From: Vibrio jasicida CAIM 1864 = LMG 25398
Lineage (GTDB): Bacteria > Pseudomonadota > Gammaproteobacteria > Enterobacterales > Vibrionaceae
Length of the DNA stretch: 64,000 nt
Direction: 5' to 3'
Assembly: GCF_000400365.1 (NCBI RefSeq)
Contig: NZ_BAOG01000039.1
Span: 1-64,000 of the forward strand
The position numbers were made by a program, and so were the translations under genes. The notes below the pieces were generated by a model. The model did not search any database and was not told the DNA's origin. It saw only the letters and a program-made list of their open reading frames with translations. The stretch's first letter is position 1; every line of letters starts with the position of its first letter. This document shows, piece after piece, positions 35,456 to 42,976 of the stretch.

Positions 35456-37864
35456 ATGAAACATACGTTTAAACTATCACTGCTTTGTTCTGCAATCCTA
35501 CTTGCAGGTTGTGGTGACAATACATCGAGCTCTGGTACATCAGATAAACCGACGTTTGAGCCCGAAGTACAAGCGCTACTTGACCGCAACACATCGATTA
35601 GCTTTACATTGCAAGGTGCAGATGCAGACGTTCCTGCGCCATCTTACTTATTGATGGATAGCACAGACGGAACGCTTGGCCTTCCAACAGGCGGGGACGA
35701 TGCATTAACCAATCCCCTAGCTGCCATGAACACAATGGATGGTTGGTCAACGTCTATGCCAATCGTTCTTAACTTCAATGGCGATGGTTTTGCTGACGGC
35801 CTTGTTACTTCTGGTATCAGCGTTATTAAGATAAACCAACGTCTTACCGATTGGGATGGCGCTTCAAACCCAATCGAAAAAGTACTTACGCTGGGTACTG
35901 ACTACGTTGTACAAGCGAGCGGCAATTCTCTTTACATTCAGTTTATGAACTCTTTGGACGAATCTGGCGAATACATCTTCGCGGTAACTCAAGCGATTCA
36001 AGACGTAAACGGAAATCCAATTGGTACATCAGGGAGCTATGCGACAGGTAAAACGAAAGAGATCGTTTATGAAACTGGTGACTTAGCTTCAGTACAGGCA
36101 GCCACGACAGCAGTAGAGGGTATTTTCGGACTCGCAAGTGTCAACCCTGCTGATATTGTTTACTCATCATGGTTTAGCACACAATCTGTAGGCGATACGC
36201 TTGCTGCTGTGAAAGGCGTCACGGCAACCGGTTTTGCTACTGGTGCTAATACGTTAAATACTGTGTACAAAAACGACGCAAACGAAGGTGCCATTGACCT
36301 TTCTACCGCATACACGCTGACAATGGGGACGACACAAGACTTTATTACAGCACTTGACGCTGATGAAGACTTTAACAAGTACGTTAGTGACCTGGATGCA
36401 GCTAAAACAGCAATCAAAGGTTTATATGCTGGCGCTAACGTGGCGGTCAATGTGACACAAGGTGTTGCAAAACTGCCTCATTATCTAGAGAAAGGCGCTG
36501 ACTGGAACATGCAACCAATGGTTTCTGCAATGCCTAGCCTTGCTAAAGTCAGTGCTGCACTAGCGGATGAAGGCGAACAAGCGAACATGGTTCAACAGCT
36601 TTCTACAGGTGTATTTGCCGATGATCCTGTAGATGTCACTAAGTTAGCTACGGACCCGACAGAACAGTTAAAGCTTGTTGGTTCGACTCTGTATCTAACG
36701 GAAGGAACACAATTGGATAGCGACCGTATTATCACTCGTTATTCACCTGTACCAGTGGTTAAATCACTCGAAGACGTAGAGTTCTTGTTGTTTACACCGC
36801 AAACTGGCACACCTACAGATGTCGTGATTTACCAACACGGTATTACATCAGCTAAAGAAAATGCGTACTCTTTTGCTTTTAATATGGTTAAAGCAGGTGT
36901 TGCTGTTATTGCAATCGATCTACCAATCCATGGTACTCGTAGTTTAGATGACCAACGCTCTGCCAACGCAGATGTACTGGCTTACCTGAACCTTTCTAAC
37001 CTAGCAGTGGCGCGTGATAACCTTCGCCAAAGCGTGCTCGATGTGCTGGGTTTACGTGCAAGCTTAGTTGTTTCAGCGCAAGCTGGCCTTCTGACAAGCA
37101 GCCCGCTTCAAGGCTTTAACCCGATGACGGGTTCAAAAGTGAAGATGCTTGGTCACTCATTGGGTGGTATCGTCGGTACTTCTGCAGTAGCAGCGGCGAA
37201 CAACACATTGGGTAGCCCAACGGCAGACGCGTTGTACACATTCAGCGGCGCATCAATTCAAAACGCAGGTGGCCAAATTGGTAACCTACTGCTTGGTTCG
37301 TCTAACTTTGGTCCACAGATCAAGCATAACCTAGCGTACGCAGCTTCAACAGATTACGCGAGCTATGCAGATGCATCATGTGCAGACTTGTCTGACAAAG
37401 CGTGTTACGAGGCATTTGAACAAGTAGCAAGCGACGCACAACTAGCGGCACTTAATGCTGGTTTCTCTAGCTTTATCTATGCTGCACAAACTACGCTGGA
37501 TACAGTTGATCCATTTACCAATGCAAGTGATCTTGTCTCAAGTGGCTCACTATCAACACCATTCTTCATGACAGAGGTAGATGGTGACGATACCGTACCA
37601 AACAATGTTGCAAACGCACCATTCGCGGGTACTGAACCTCTTGCGGCTAAACTTGGGCTAACAACTGTGAACAGTGCAAATACTGCGGTATCTCCTTCTG
37701 CTAGCTTTGTTCAATTTAATGCGACAGCAACACACAGTACGTTTGCATCCCCAGGCGGAACACTTGCTGACTTAGACCATCATGTAGAAATGCAGATGGA
37801 AAATGCTGACTTCCTAATGGATGATATGTTAACTGGTGTCACCAATACCTCTGTACTTAAGTAA
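35456..37864 (+). CDS. volA: VolA-type surface lysophospholipase
   Basis: An 802-residue lipoprotein lipase. The signal peptide has lipobox LAGC (Cys19). A long N-terminal extension leads to an alpha/beta-hydrolase domain from about residue 460. The nucleophile elbow is GHSLGG with Ser near residue 568, and an acid/His pair is likely in DGDDTVPN and AATHSTFASPGG. VolA of V. cholerae cleaves lysophosphatidylcholine at the surface and is encoded next to fadL, exactly the arrangement seen here. This supports an inference of host-lipid scavenging. A strong terminator follows. Confidence 0.9.
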   Translation: MKHTFKLSLLCSAILLAGCGDNTSSSGTSDKPTFEPEVQALLDRNTSISFTLQGADADVPAPSYLLMDSTDGTLGLPTGGDDALTNPLAAMNTMDGWSTSMPIVLNFNGDGFADGLVTSGISVIKINQRLTDWDGASNPIEKVLTLGTDYVVQASGNSLYIQFMNSLDESGEYIFAVTQAIQDVNGNPIGTSGSYATGKTKEIVYETGDLASVQAATTAVEGIFGLASVNPADIVYSSWFSTQSVGDTLAAVKGVTATGFATGANTLNTVYKNDANEGAIDLSTAYTLTMGTTQDFITALDADEDFNKYVSDLDAAKTAIKGLYAGANVAVNVTQGVAKLPHYLEKGADWNMQPMVSAMPSLAKVSAALADEGEQANMVQQLSTGVFADDPVDVTKLATDPTEQLKLVGSTLYLTEGTQLDSDRIITRYSPVPVVKSLEDVEFLLFTPQTGTPTDVVIYQHGITSAKENAYSFAFNMVKAGVAVIAIDLPIHGTRSLDDQRSANADVLAYLNLSNLAVARDNLRQSVLDVLGLRASLVVSAQAGLLTSSPLQGFNPMTGSKVKMLGHSLGGIVGTSAVAAANNTLGSPTADALYTFSGASIQNAGGQIGNLLLGSSNFGPQIKHNLAYAASTDYASYADASCADLSDKACYEAFEQVASDAQLAALNAGFSSFIYAAQTTLDTVDPFTNASDLVSSGSLSTPFFMTEVDGDDTVPNNVANAPFAGTEPLAAKLGLTTVNSANTAVSPSASFVQFNATATHSTFASPGGTLADLDHHVEMQMENADFLMDDMLTGVTNTSVLK

Positions 37865-37881
37865 GTATCTTTAGCAATACC

Positions 37882-37907
37882 AAAGCCCAGTTTCAACTGG
37901 GCTTTTT
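37882..37907 (+). terminator. Terminator of fadL-volA
   Basis: Arms AAAGCCCAGTT / AACTGGGCTTT with a TTTTT run lie 17 bases past the volA stop. Confidence 0.9.
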
Positions 37908-37999
37908 CGTTTCAGTGCTATTCAAACCCACTCATATTTCCTCTGCTATAGTTAAGTCGATGTCTTTGTCTAACTCACTTGTTTAAAAAGGAAAACTCT

Positions 38000-38209
38000 A
38001 TGCGCGTATTGACCGTGATTGCCACTGCACTACTTCTTGCCGCTTGCGGTAGCAGCCAATATCTTATGTCAACGAATGAAGGGAAAATCATTACCTCTTA
38101 CGGCAAGCCAGATCTCAATGAAGATACTGGTATGTACGAATATGAGGACGTAGATGGAAAAGAAATGAGCATTTCTAAAGACCAAGTTGTACAGATCATT
38201 GAACGATAA
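38000..38209 (+). CDS. YgdI/YgdR-family small lipoprotein
   Basis: A 69-residue lipoprotein (DUF903 type). Signal peptide with lipobox LAAC, then a small SH3-like domain with YLMSTNEGKIITSYGKP and DQVVQIIER. Members are outer-membrane lipoproteins of unknown function in E. coli (YgdI, YgdR). The ATG at 38000 has an AAGGA site; a non-ATG upstream start would add seven residues before the signal peptide. It is monocistronic with a following hairpin. Confidence 0.85.
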   Translation: MRVLTVIATALLLAACGSSQYLMSTNEGKIITSYGKPDLNEDTGMYEYEDVDGKEMSISKDQVVQIIER

Positions 38210-38214
38210 AACAC

Positions 38215-38239
38215 CGTGCCCTCTGGAAAACAGAGGGCA
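38215..38239 (+). terminator. Hairpin after the YgdI/R lipoprotein gene
   Basis: A perfect 10-base stem GTGCCCTCTG / CAGAGGGCAC has a GAAAA loop. The downstream T content is low (TTCTC), so termination may be weak, but it follows the stop directly. Confidence 0.6.
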
Positions 38240-38489
38240 CTTCTCATTCACTCTGAATAACTCAACTTGAAACTAATAGCCTTTATCAATGCAACTAATT
38301 CATCATTCAAAACAATCAACACCCTTATTTATATTCTCACTATTATTTGGTTAGCGAATATTTTACATCTTCACTCCTTTCAGGTTGGAATATTGTAAAA
38401 TCTCGCCTTTAATTCTCTAACACCCTTTTATTTCTCAGGATAAAGTGGATAATACCGCCACCAAAAAAACATTACTAAGGTGAGTCCTT

Positions 38490-39047
38490 ATGTCTATCGA
38501 AGCTACTTTGCTTGCTCGCTGCGAGTCAAAATGTGAACTGTGTTCTTCTGAATCTCAACTAACAGCATTTGCTGTTCCACCACACGGTAACGTGACTGTT
38601 GATACTGCTATCATGGTTTGTGATAAGTGTCATGGTGAGATCGAAGACCCTAAAGACATTAACCACTGGCGCTGCCTAAACGACAGCATGTGGAGCCAAG
38701 TACCTGCGGTACAAGTCACTGCATGGCGCCAACTTACTCGCCTAAACTCTGAAAGCTGGGCTCAAGATGCTCTTGACATGATGTACATGGAAGAAGAGCA
38801 AATGAACTGGGCAATGAAAGGTATGTCTGCTGACGACAAAACGGTTGACTGCAACGGCACTGAACTTAAAAAAGGTGACGACGTAACCGTAATCAAAGAC
38901 CTACCAGTTAAAGGTACAAACCAAGTAATCAAACAAGGTACTGTTATTCGTGGTATCAGCCTTGGTGATGATCCTAAACTTGTTTCAGGTAAGGCAAACG
39001 GCGGTCAGTCAATGTACGTGATCGCTGAGTACTGCCGTAAGAAGTAA
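38490..39047 (+). CDS. PhnA-domain protein (YjdM-like)
   Basis: A 185-residue soluble protein. The N-terminal zinc-ribbon part holds two CxxC pairs (CESKCELC, CDKC). The C-terminal PhnA domain ends DPKLVSGKANGGQSMYVIAEYCRKK. Despite the historical name, this family (E. coli YjdM) is not needed for phosphonate breakdown and its role is unknown. The middle contains a Met/Trp/Glu-rich acidic stretch. It is monocistronic, with a clear terminator. No Pho-box-like repeat was seen upstream. Confidence 0.88.
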   Translation: MSIEATLLARCESKCELCSSESQLTAFAVPPHGNVTVDTAIMVCDKCHGEIEDPKDINHWRCLNDSMWSQVPAVQVTAWRQLTRLNSESWAQDALDMMYMEEEQMNWAMKGMSADDKTVDCNGTELKKGDDVTVIKDLPVKGTNQVIKQGTVIRGISLGDDPKLVSGKANGGQSMYVIAEYCRKK

Positions 39048-39070
39048 TCTCGATATTACTTTCGAAGTTT

Positions 39071-39099
39071 AACGGGGTTCCAATTGGGACCCCGTTTTC
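39071..39099 (+). terminator. Terminator of the PhnA gene
   Basis: Arms ACGGGGTTCC / GGGACCCCGT with an AATT loop are followed by TTTT, about 23 bases past the stop. Confidence 0.85.
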
Positions 39100-39202
39100 G
39101 TTTCTAACTTCCGCTTTCTTCTACTTATCTATTTTATCGCTGTCATTCCTCGCTTTCGCTCTCAAGCATTTTCGATTATGGTTCGAGAAGGAACAAATTA
39201 AG

Positions 39203-40117
39203 ATGGATTGTTGTATGAAGAAGTTAACCATTCTTGATGGTGGTATGGGCCGTGAACTCAAACGCATTGGGGCACCTTTCTCGCAGCCACAATGGAGCGC
39301 TCAAGCTCTGATTGAATCTCCCGAGTACGTCTATCAGGCGCACCAAAGCTTTATCAATGCTGGGGCGGAGATCATTATCACCAACAGTTATGCTTGTGTA
39401 CCGTTTCATCTTGGTGAAACACTCTACGAACAACGTGGTAGTGAGCTTGCTCGTCAAGCGGCTCAGATTGCACAAGAATGCGCAAATCAATCACCAAACG
39501 ACATTGTCGTCGCAGGCTGTATTCCCCCCGCATTTGGTAGCTATCGCCCTGACCTATTTGAAAAAGAGCAAGGCGAACAGATCTTCGAAACGTTACTGAA
39601 AGCACAAGATGACTATGTCGCGATCTGGATTGCGGAAACGATCTGCAGCCTAGAGGAGCTCACTTGTTTGCAAAACGTCTTTAATAGCTGCAATAAACCG
39701 GTCGTTTATGCCTTTTCTCTCAACGACGACGTGTCAAGCACCGCACTCCTTCGTTCCGGGGAAACCGTAACGCAAGCCATTGAACAAGTGGTGGCCAATG
39801 CTTCGGTTAATACACGTGGTATATACTTCAACTGTTCGGTACCAGAGGTAATGGCAAAAGCGGTCAGCGACACCAACGCTATCTTAAACAAACACAAGAG
39901 CAATATTGATATTGGCGTTTATGCAAATAACTTTACTGCAATTAAATCTGATCATGAAGCAAATAGCGCACTTCAGTCCATGCGCGAACTTACTCCTAAA
40001 GAATACGTCGAATTTGCGAAAGAATGGTATGTAAAAGGAGCAACCGTCATTGGTGGATGCTGCGGTATCGGCCCAGAACACATCAAAGCGTTGGTGGATT
40101 GGAAAAACGCAGTGTAA
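39203..40117 (+). CDS. Homocysteine S-methyltransferase family protein
   Basis: A 304-residue Zn-dependent methyltransferase. The TIM barrel begins LDGGMGRELKRIG. The zinc-binding cysteines appear as FNCSVPEV and GGCCGIGPEH, as in BhmT, MmuM and the MetH homocysteine domain. It probably transfers a methyl group to homocysteine from S-methylmethionine or a similar donor. The exact donor is unknown, so no symbol is given. Start at 39203, preceded at about ten bases by AAGGA; a second Met 12 bases later is possible. It ends 5 bases before the convergent DUF1223 gene. Confidence 0.85.
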   Translation: MDCCMKKLTILDGGMGRELKRIGAPFSQPQWSAQALIESPEYVYQAHQSFINAGAEIIITNSYACVPFHLGETLYEQRGSELARQAAQIAQECANQSPNDIVVAGCIPPAFGSYRPDLFEKEQGEQIFETLLKAQDDYVAIWIAETICSLEELTCLQNVFNSCNKPVVYAFSLNDDVSSTALLRSGETVTQAIEQVVANASVNTRGIYFNCSVPEVMAKAVSDTNAILNKHKSNIDIGVYANNFTAIKSDHEANSALQSMRELTPKEYVEFAKEWYVKGATVIGGCCGIGPEHIKALVDWKNAV

Positions 40118-40122
40118 ACATT

Positions 40123-40821
40123 CTAATCAATTTCTCCTGCAACCGTCTGTACACGGTTAAAGGTACCAGGCTCAGTCACCCAAGCCGCAACGGCATCAAT
40201 ATTATCTAACGGTTGACTGAGCTTAAACGTCCAATGTCCATTCTCTGAACGACTTTGTTGTTTCTCTAATACCACAAAATTATGCTCAAGGACTTTACCT
40301 CGATTCTCACCCCTTTTCACTGGTGTGGTTTCATTATTTGAGAGAAACACAATCGTCGCATCATACATACCCACCTCTTCAAATCGCAGGGTGAATTGGT
40401 TGCCAGATCGCTCTAGAACCAAAGATTGAGCTTTATCGTTGTGGTTGCTTGGTAACACACGCTCACGCCAGTTGAAGAAGCCGCGCCATTCTTTACCATC
40501 AACGACAAATGCCGGAGTATAAACACTCCCTACCGCACCATAAGCACGATACAAACGTTGCAGCTGAGAGAATTCAGGCTTTGCAAATTTGTCTTTCCAG
40601 CCAAGATAGTCCCAATAGTCAACGTGGTAGGCAACGGGAATGTACTTTCCCCACAAATCAGGGTTGGATTCGAACGTGGAAAGGTATTTGTCTGCAGGTG
40701 GACAACTAGAGCAACCTTCTGAAGTAAACAGTTCGATGACTTGGGCAGGCCGCCCCTCATGAGACCATATTTGAGAAGCAGAAAGGCTCGCTAGAATAGA
40801 CAAAGTTGATATAGCAATCAT
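40123..40821 (-). CDS. DUF1223 thioredoxin-like secreted protein
   Basis: A 232-residue protein with an N-terminal signal-like segment (about residues 1-20). The DUF1223 hallmark VIELFTSEGCSSCPPADKYL near residue 30 carries a CxxC pair in a thioredoxin-like fold. Later motifs YHVDYWDYLGWKDKFA and YTPAFVVDGKEW fit the family. It is likely periplasmic, perhaps redox-active, with no assigned role. It stands alone and meets the homocysteine methyltransferase gene end to end, with five bases between stops. Confidence 0.85.
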   Translation of the reverse strand: MIAISTLSILASLSASQIWSHEGRPAQVIELFTSEGCSSCPPADKYLSTFESNPDLWGKYIPVAYHVDYWDYLGWKDKFAKPEFSQLQRLYRAYGAVGSVYTPAFVVDGKEWRGFFNWRERVLPSNHNDKAQSLVLERSGNQFTLRFEEVGMYDATIVFLSNNETTPVKRGENRGKVLEHNFVVLEKQQSRSENGHWTFKLSQPLDNIDAVAAWVTEPGTFNRVQTVAGEID

Positions 40822-40907
40822 AGACAGTTCCTTCTTGTAACTACTGACTATGACCGTGCTACCTAAAGATAGCTTTCAATACTGTTTTAGAAGTGTAGAT
40901 TTCAGAT

Positions 40908-40936
40908 ACAAAAATGCCGGCGATTAAGCCGGCATT
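40908..40936 (-). terminator. Terminator of the 63-aa protein gene
   Basis: Arms AAATGCCGGC / GCCGGCATTT around a TTAATC loop are followed on the minus strand by TTTTTG. It begins 23 bases past the stop of the 63-residue gene. Confidence 0.85.
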
Positions 40937-40958
40937 TCGAATTCGCTTTATATTCAGA

Positions 40959-41150
40959 TTAACGATACATACCGATATCTTTCTGAATATGTGCTGACAA
41001 ATCTTCTGCGTAGTAGCTGCGAGGTGCAGAATTGTCTACAAAAAGAATGTCTAGTAGGTGAGCAATCAATCCTTTGAAGTTAACCGAGTAGGTTTTCTTA
41101 TCCATAGAGGTTGGTAAAGCTACATTTGTCATTTGCATTGCTTGTGCCAT
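40959..41150 (-). CDS. Small conserved-looking protein of unknown function (63 aa)
   Basis: A 63-residue protein: MAQAMQMTNVALPT, a central LIAHLLDILFV segment, and the C-terminal SAHIQKDIGMYR. The C-terminal KDIG followed by aromatic and Arg residues recalls DUF1127 proteins, but the resemblance is weak. It is too short for a membrane anchor. A good AGAGAGGC region precedes the start, and an intrinsic terminator follows. I do not assign a function. Confidence 0.6.
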   Translation of the reverse strand: MAQAMQMTNVALPTSMDKKTYSVNFKGLIAHLLDILFVDNSAPRSYYAEDLSAHIQKDIGMYR

Positions 41151-41340
41151 GATTGCCTCTCTTTAAAAGCAGTAATTTGTTTCGTTGGTTGTATATTAGT
41201 CATTTTTTCATTGAGCAAAAAATGACAAAATTTGCTCATTCAAATTAGTTTTTCTAATGAAACAAGGTATTTACAAACACCCAGAATACAAAAGCCACCA
41301 AAATGAATAGTTATTCACAAATTGAAATCTTTAGTTGAAT

Positions 41341-41370
41341 AACTTGGATTTACGTAGGTAAATCCAAGTT
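41341..41370. repeat. Perfect 13-bp inverted repeat between two minus-strand genes
   Basis: The arms AACTTGGATTTAC / GTAAATCCAAGTT enclose a GTAG loop. It lies 60 bases beyond the TerC stop on its downstream side. The minus strand has no T-run directly after it, so it is either a weak terminator or a 3' stabilising stem. Confidence 0.75.
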
Positions 41371-41429
41371 TAAATGCAACATTTTTTTAACTGAAATCGT
41401 TTTCCAGTGTTTTTGAATTTACAAAATCA

Positions 41430-42449
41430 TCAAGAGTTCTGATTAGTAATATTAACGCTAGAATTATCGTTAGATTTGTTCTTATAAATAGACGCAATAA
41501 CCGCCGCCGTCATGACCGTAACCAAGAACGTTAATGACCAAACCGTCGGGATTTCATATTGAGTTCCGACTAGCAGCATCTTGATACCGATAAAGATCAT
41601 GATGACTGACAACGCTGGTTTTAGGTAAACAAACTTATCCAACATCGCTTGAAGTACAAAGTACAATGAACGTAAGCCAAGTAAAGCAAATACGTTTGCC
41701 GCTAAAACTAGGAACGGTTCGCGTGTAACAGCGAAGATCGCAGGGATAGAATCCAAAGCGAACATAACGTCCATCACCGCAATCACACCAACAACGATCA
41801 ACATTGGCGTTGCAACCCACTTACCTGCTTGTTTTAAGATCAAGTGGTTGCCTTGATACTTGTCTGTCACTGGTAAGAACTTGCGAATGAATTGCTCAGG
41901 ATAAGGGTTCACCTCTTCTTCTTCGCCTTTATCTCGCGCTAACTTGATACCAGTCCAAATTAGGAATGCCGCGAATAGGTAAAGCACCCAGTGGTATTGA
42001 GCCAACAACTGCGCACCAACAGCAATCATGATTGCACGTAGCACTAACGCACCAATGACCCCCCACAGCAAAGCACGAGGACGTAAATGTTCTGGCACCT
42101 TGTATTGCGCAAAGATAATCGCAAAAACAAACAAGTTGTCGACACTTAACGATTTCTCAAGCAAATAACCCGTTAAGAATGATATGGTCGCCTTTTCGTG
42201 AGTATAAACGCTATGAGGCGCGTAATAATCCCAAAAGAAATAGATAGAACCTGCAAAGACAAACGCTAATAAGAACCAGAATACGCTCCAACCAATCGCT
42301 TTTTTCATGGTAATCACGCCGCCACGAGTCTGATAGATATCGAGAGCGACTAAAACCAAGGTAAATAGGCCGAATACACCGTACATTGTCAGTGATTCTT
42401 GCAGTGGAACAGACTGGGATAATTGGGTGGTATTTTCGATAAGAGACAT
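41430..42449 (-). CDS. alx: TerC/Alx family membrane metal exporter
   Basis: A 339-residue integral membrane protein with about nine helices. The two conserved TerC signatures appear: EKSLSVDNLFVFAIIF near residue 100 and MDVMFALDSIPAIFAVT near residue 230, whose acidic residues likely bind metal. Alx of E. coli is linked to Mn2+ export and sits behind a yybP-ykoY riboswitch. The same type of RNA lies upstream here, supporting a manganese role. The ATG at 42449 has a GGGAGGAAG site; an earlier ATG at 42473 overlaps that site and is unlikely. Symbol by family resemblance. Confidence 0.9.
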   Translation of the reverse strand: MSLIENTTQLSQSVPLQESLTMYGVFGLFTLVLVALDIYQTRGGVITMKKAIGWSVFWFLLAFVFAGSIYFFWDYYAPHSVYTHEKATISFLTGYLLEKSLSVDNLFVFAIIFAQYKVPEHLRPRALLWGVIGALVLRAIMIAVGAQLLAQYHWVLYLFAAFLIWTGIKLARDKGEEEEVNPYPEQFIRKFLPVTDKYQGNHLILKQAGKWVATPMLIVVGVIAVMDVMFALDSIPAIFAVTREPFLVLAANVFALLGLRSLYFVLQAMLDKFVYLKPALSVIMIFIGIKMLLVGTQYEIPTVWSLTFLVTVMTAAVIASIYKNKSNDNSSVNITNQNS

Positions 42450-42461
42450 GCTTCCTCCCGA

Positions 42462-42493
42462 GCGGAAGGACATTATTCGGGCTGACCTTCCGC
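42462..42493 (-). promoter_or_regulatory. Leader hairpin next to the alx ribosome site
   Basis: Perfect 8-base arms GCGGAAGG / CCTTCCGC lie between the riboswitch and the Shine-Dalgarno GGGAGGAAG. The 3' arm CCTTCC can alternatively pair with that purine-rich site. This is a plausible expression platform. Confidence 0.55.
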
Positions 42494-42540
42494 AAACAAT
42501 ACAAACCAGCAGTCACATTACCCATGTGTCTGCTAATCAA

Positions 42541-42670
42541 TGAATGCGTTGGTCTCGTTGAAGTGACGACTTGATGAATCAAGTATCACCTTTATTTACC
42601 GGATAAGCTGATGCTTAACGAGATGACGATAAATAAACTTGCGCTAACTACTCCCCAAACACCGCCATCA
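42541..42670 (-). ncRNA. yybP-ykoY (Mn2+) riboswitch aptamer
   Basis: On the minus strand the leader contains GTTTGGGGAGTAG near its 5' end (42648-42660). It also has TCGTCA words and the 3' conserved AACGAGACCAACGC. These match the GGGGAGUAG and GAGACC/AAGACC loops of the yybP-ykoY family. The closing stem can form between GTG-TTTGG and CCAACGC. A second helix (AGCAG-CACAT / ATGTG-CTGCT) lies downstream at 42508-42534. Mn2+ binding is known for the family; the ON effect on alx is inferred. Confidence 0.85.
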
Positions 42671-42771
42671 TACCCCTGCCTGCAGCGATCTCCAACAAAA
42701 ATTACTTATCGATAAAAACAAAGTATTTTGTGAAGAACAGTTATCAGCAGCACCTATCAACTGGATGATAA

Positions 42772-42804
42772 ATACAAAAAAGGAGCACGGTTGTGCTCCT
42801 TTTT
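42772..42804 (-). terminator. Terminator of the 31-aa membrane peptide gene
   Basis: Arms AAAAAGGAGCAC / GTGCTCCTTTTT around a short loop are followed by a T-rich tract on the minus strand. It lies 16 bases past the small gene's stop. Confidence 0.85.
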
Positions 42805-42819
42805 GATGACTTATCGGGT

Positions 42820-42915
42820 TTACAAACCAGTTAATGGTACAAAATAAACCAGTGTTGACCAAACCGCGACCCACGCAACGACGACCGCTGCATCAGCCCA
42901 ATCTTTTTTCCACAT
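42820..42915 (-). CDS. 31-residue membrane peptide
   Basis: A short frame beginning MWKKDWADAAVVVAW and ending FVPLTGL. It has one helix of about 20 hydrophobic residues with several tryptophans, after a short charged N terminus. Support: a GAGGGAAGAGAG ribosome site before the ATG and a strong intrinsic terminator 16 bases after the stop. It lies between the alx leader and the 5'-nucleotidase gene, on the same strand. No family was recognised. Such peptides often modulate larger membrane proteins, but nothing here names the partner. Confidence 0.65.
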   Translation of the reverse strand: MWKKDWADAAVVVAWVAVWSTLVYFVPLTGL

Positions 42916-42976
42916 ACTCTCTTCCCTCTTAATCGCATGTGCAACAGAAAGAGAGCAAAAAGGATACCAATAAGCT

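Noticed and set aside
38490..39047. PhnA gene as evidence of phosphonate use or Pho control
   Set aside because: The PhnA/YjdM family is not required for phosphonate breakdown, no phn genes are near, and no Pho-type repeats were seen upstream.
42450..42473. Earlier ATG at 42473 as the start of the TerC protein
   Set aside because: Its first codons are the GGGAGGAAG ribosome site itself, and it has no site of its own. ATG at 42449 fits the family.
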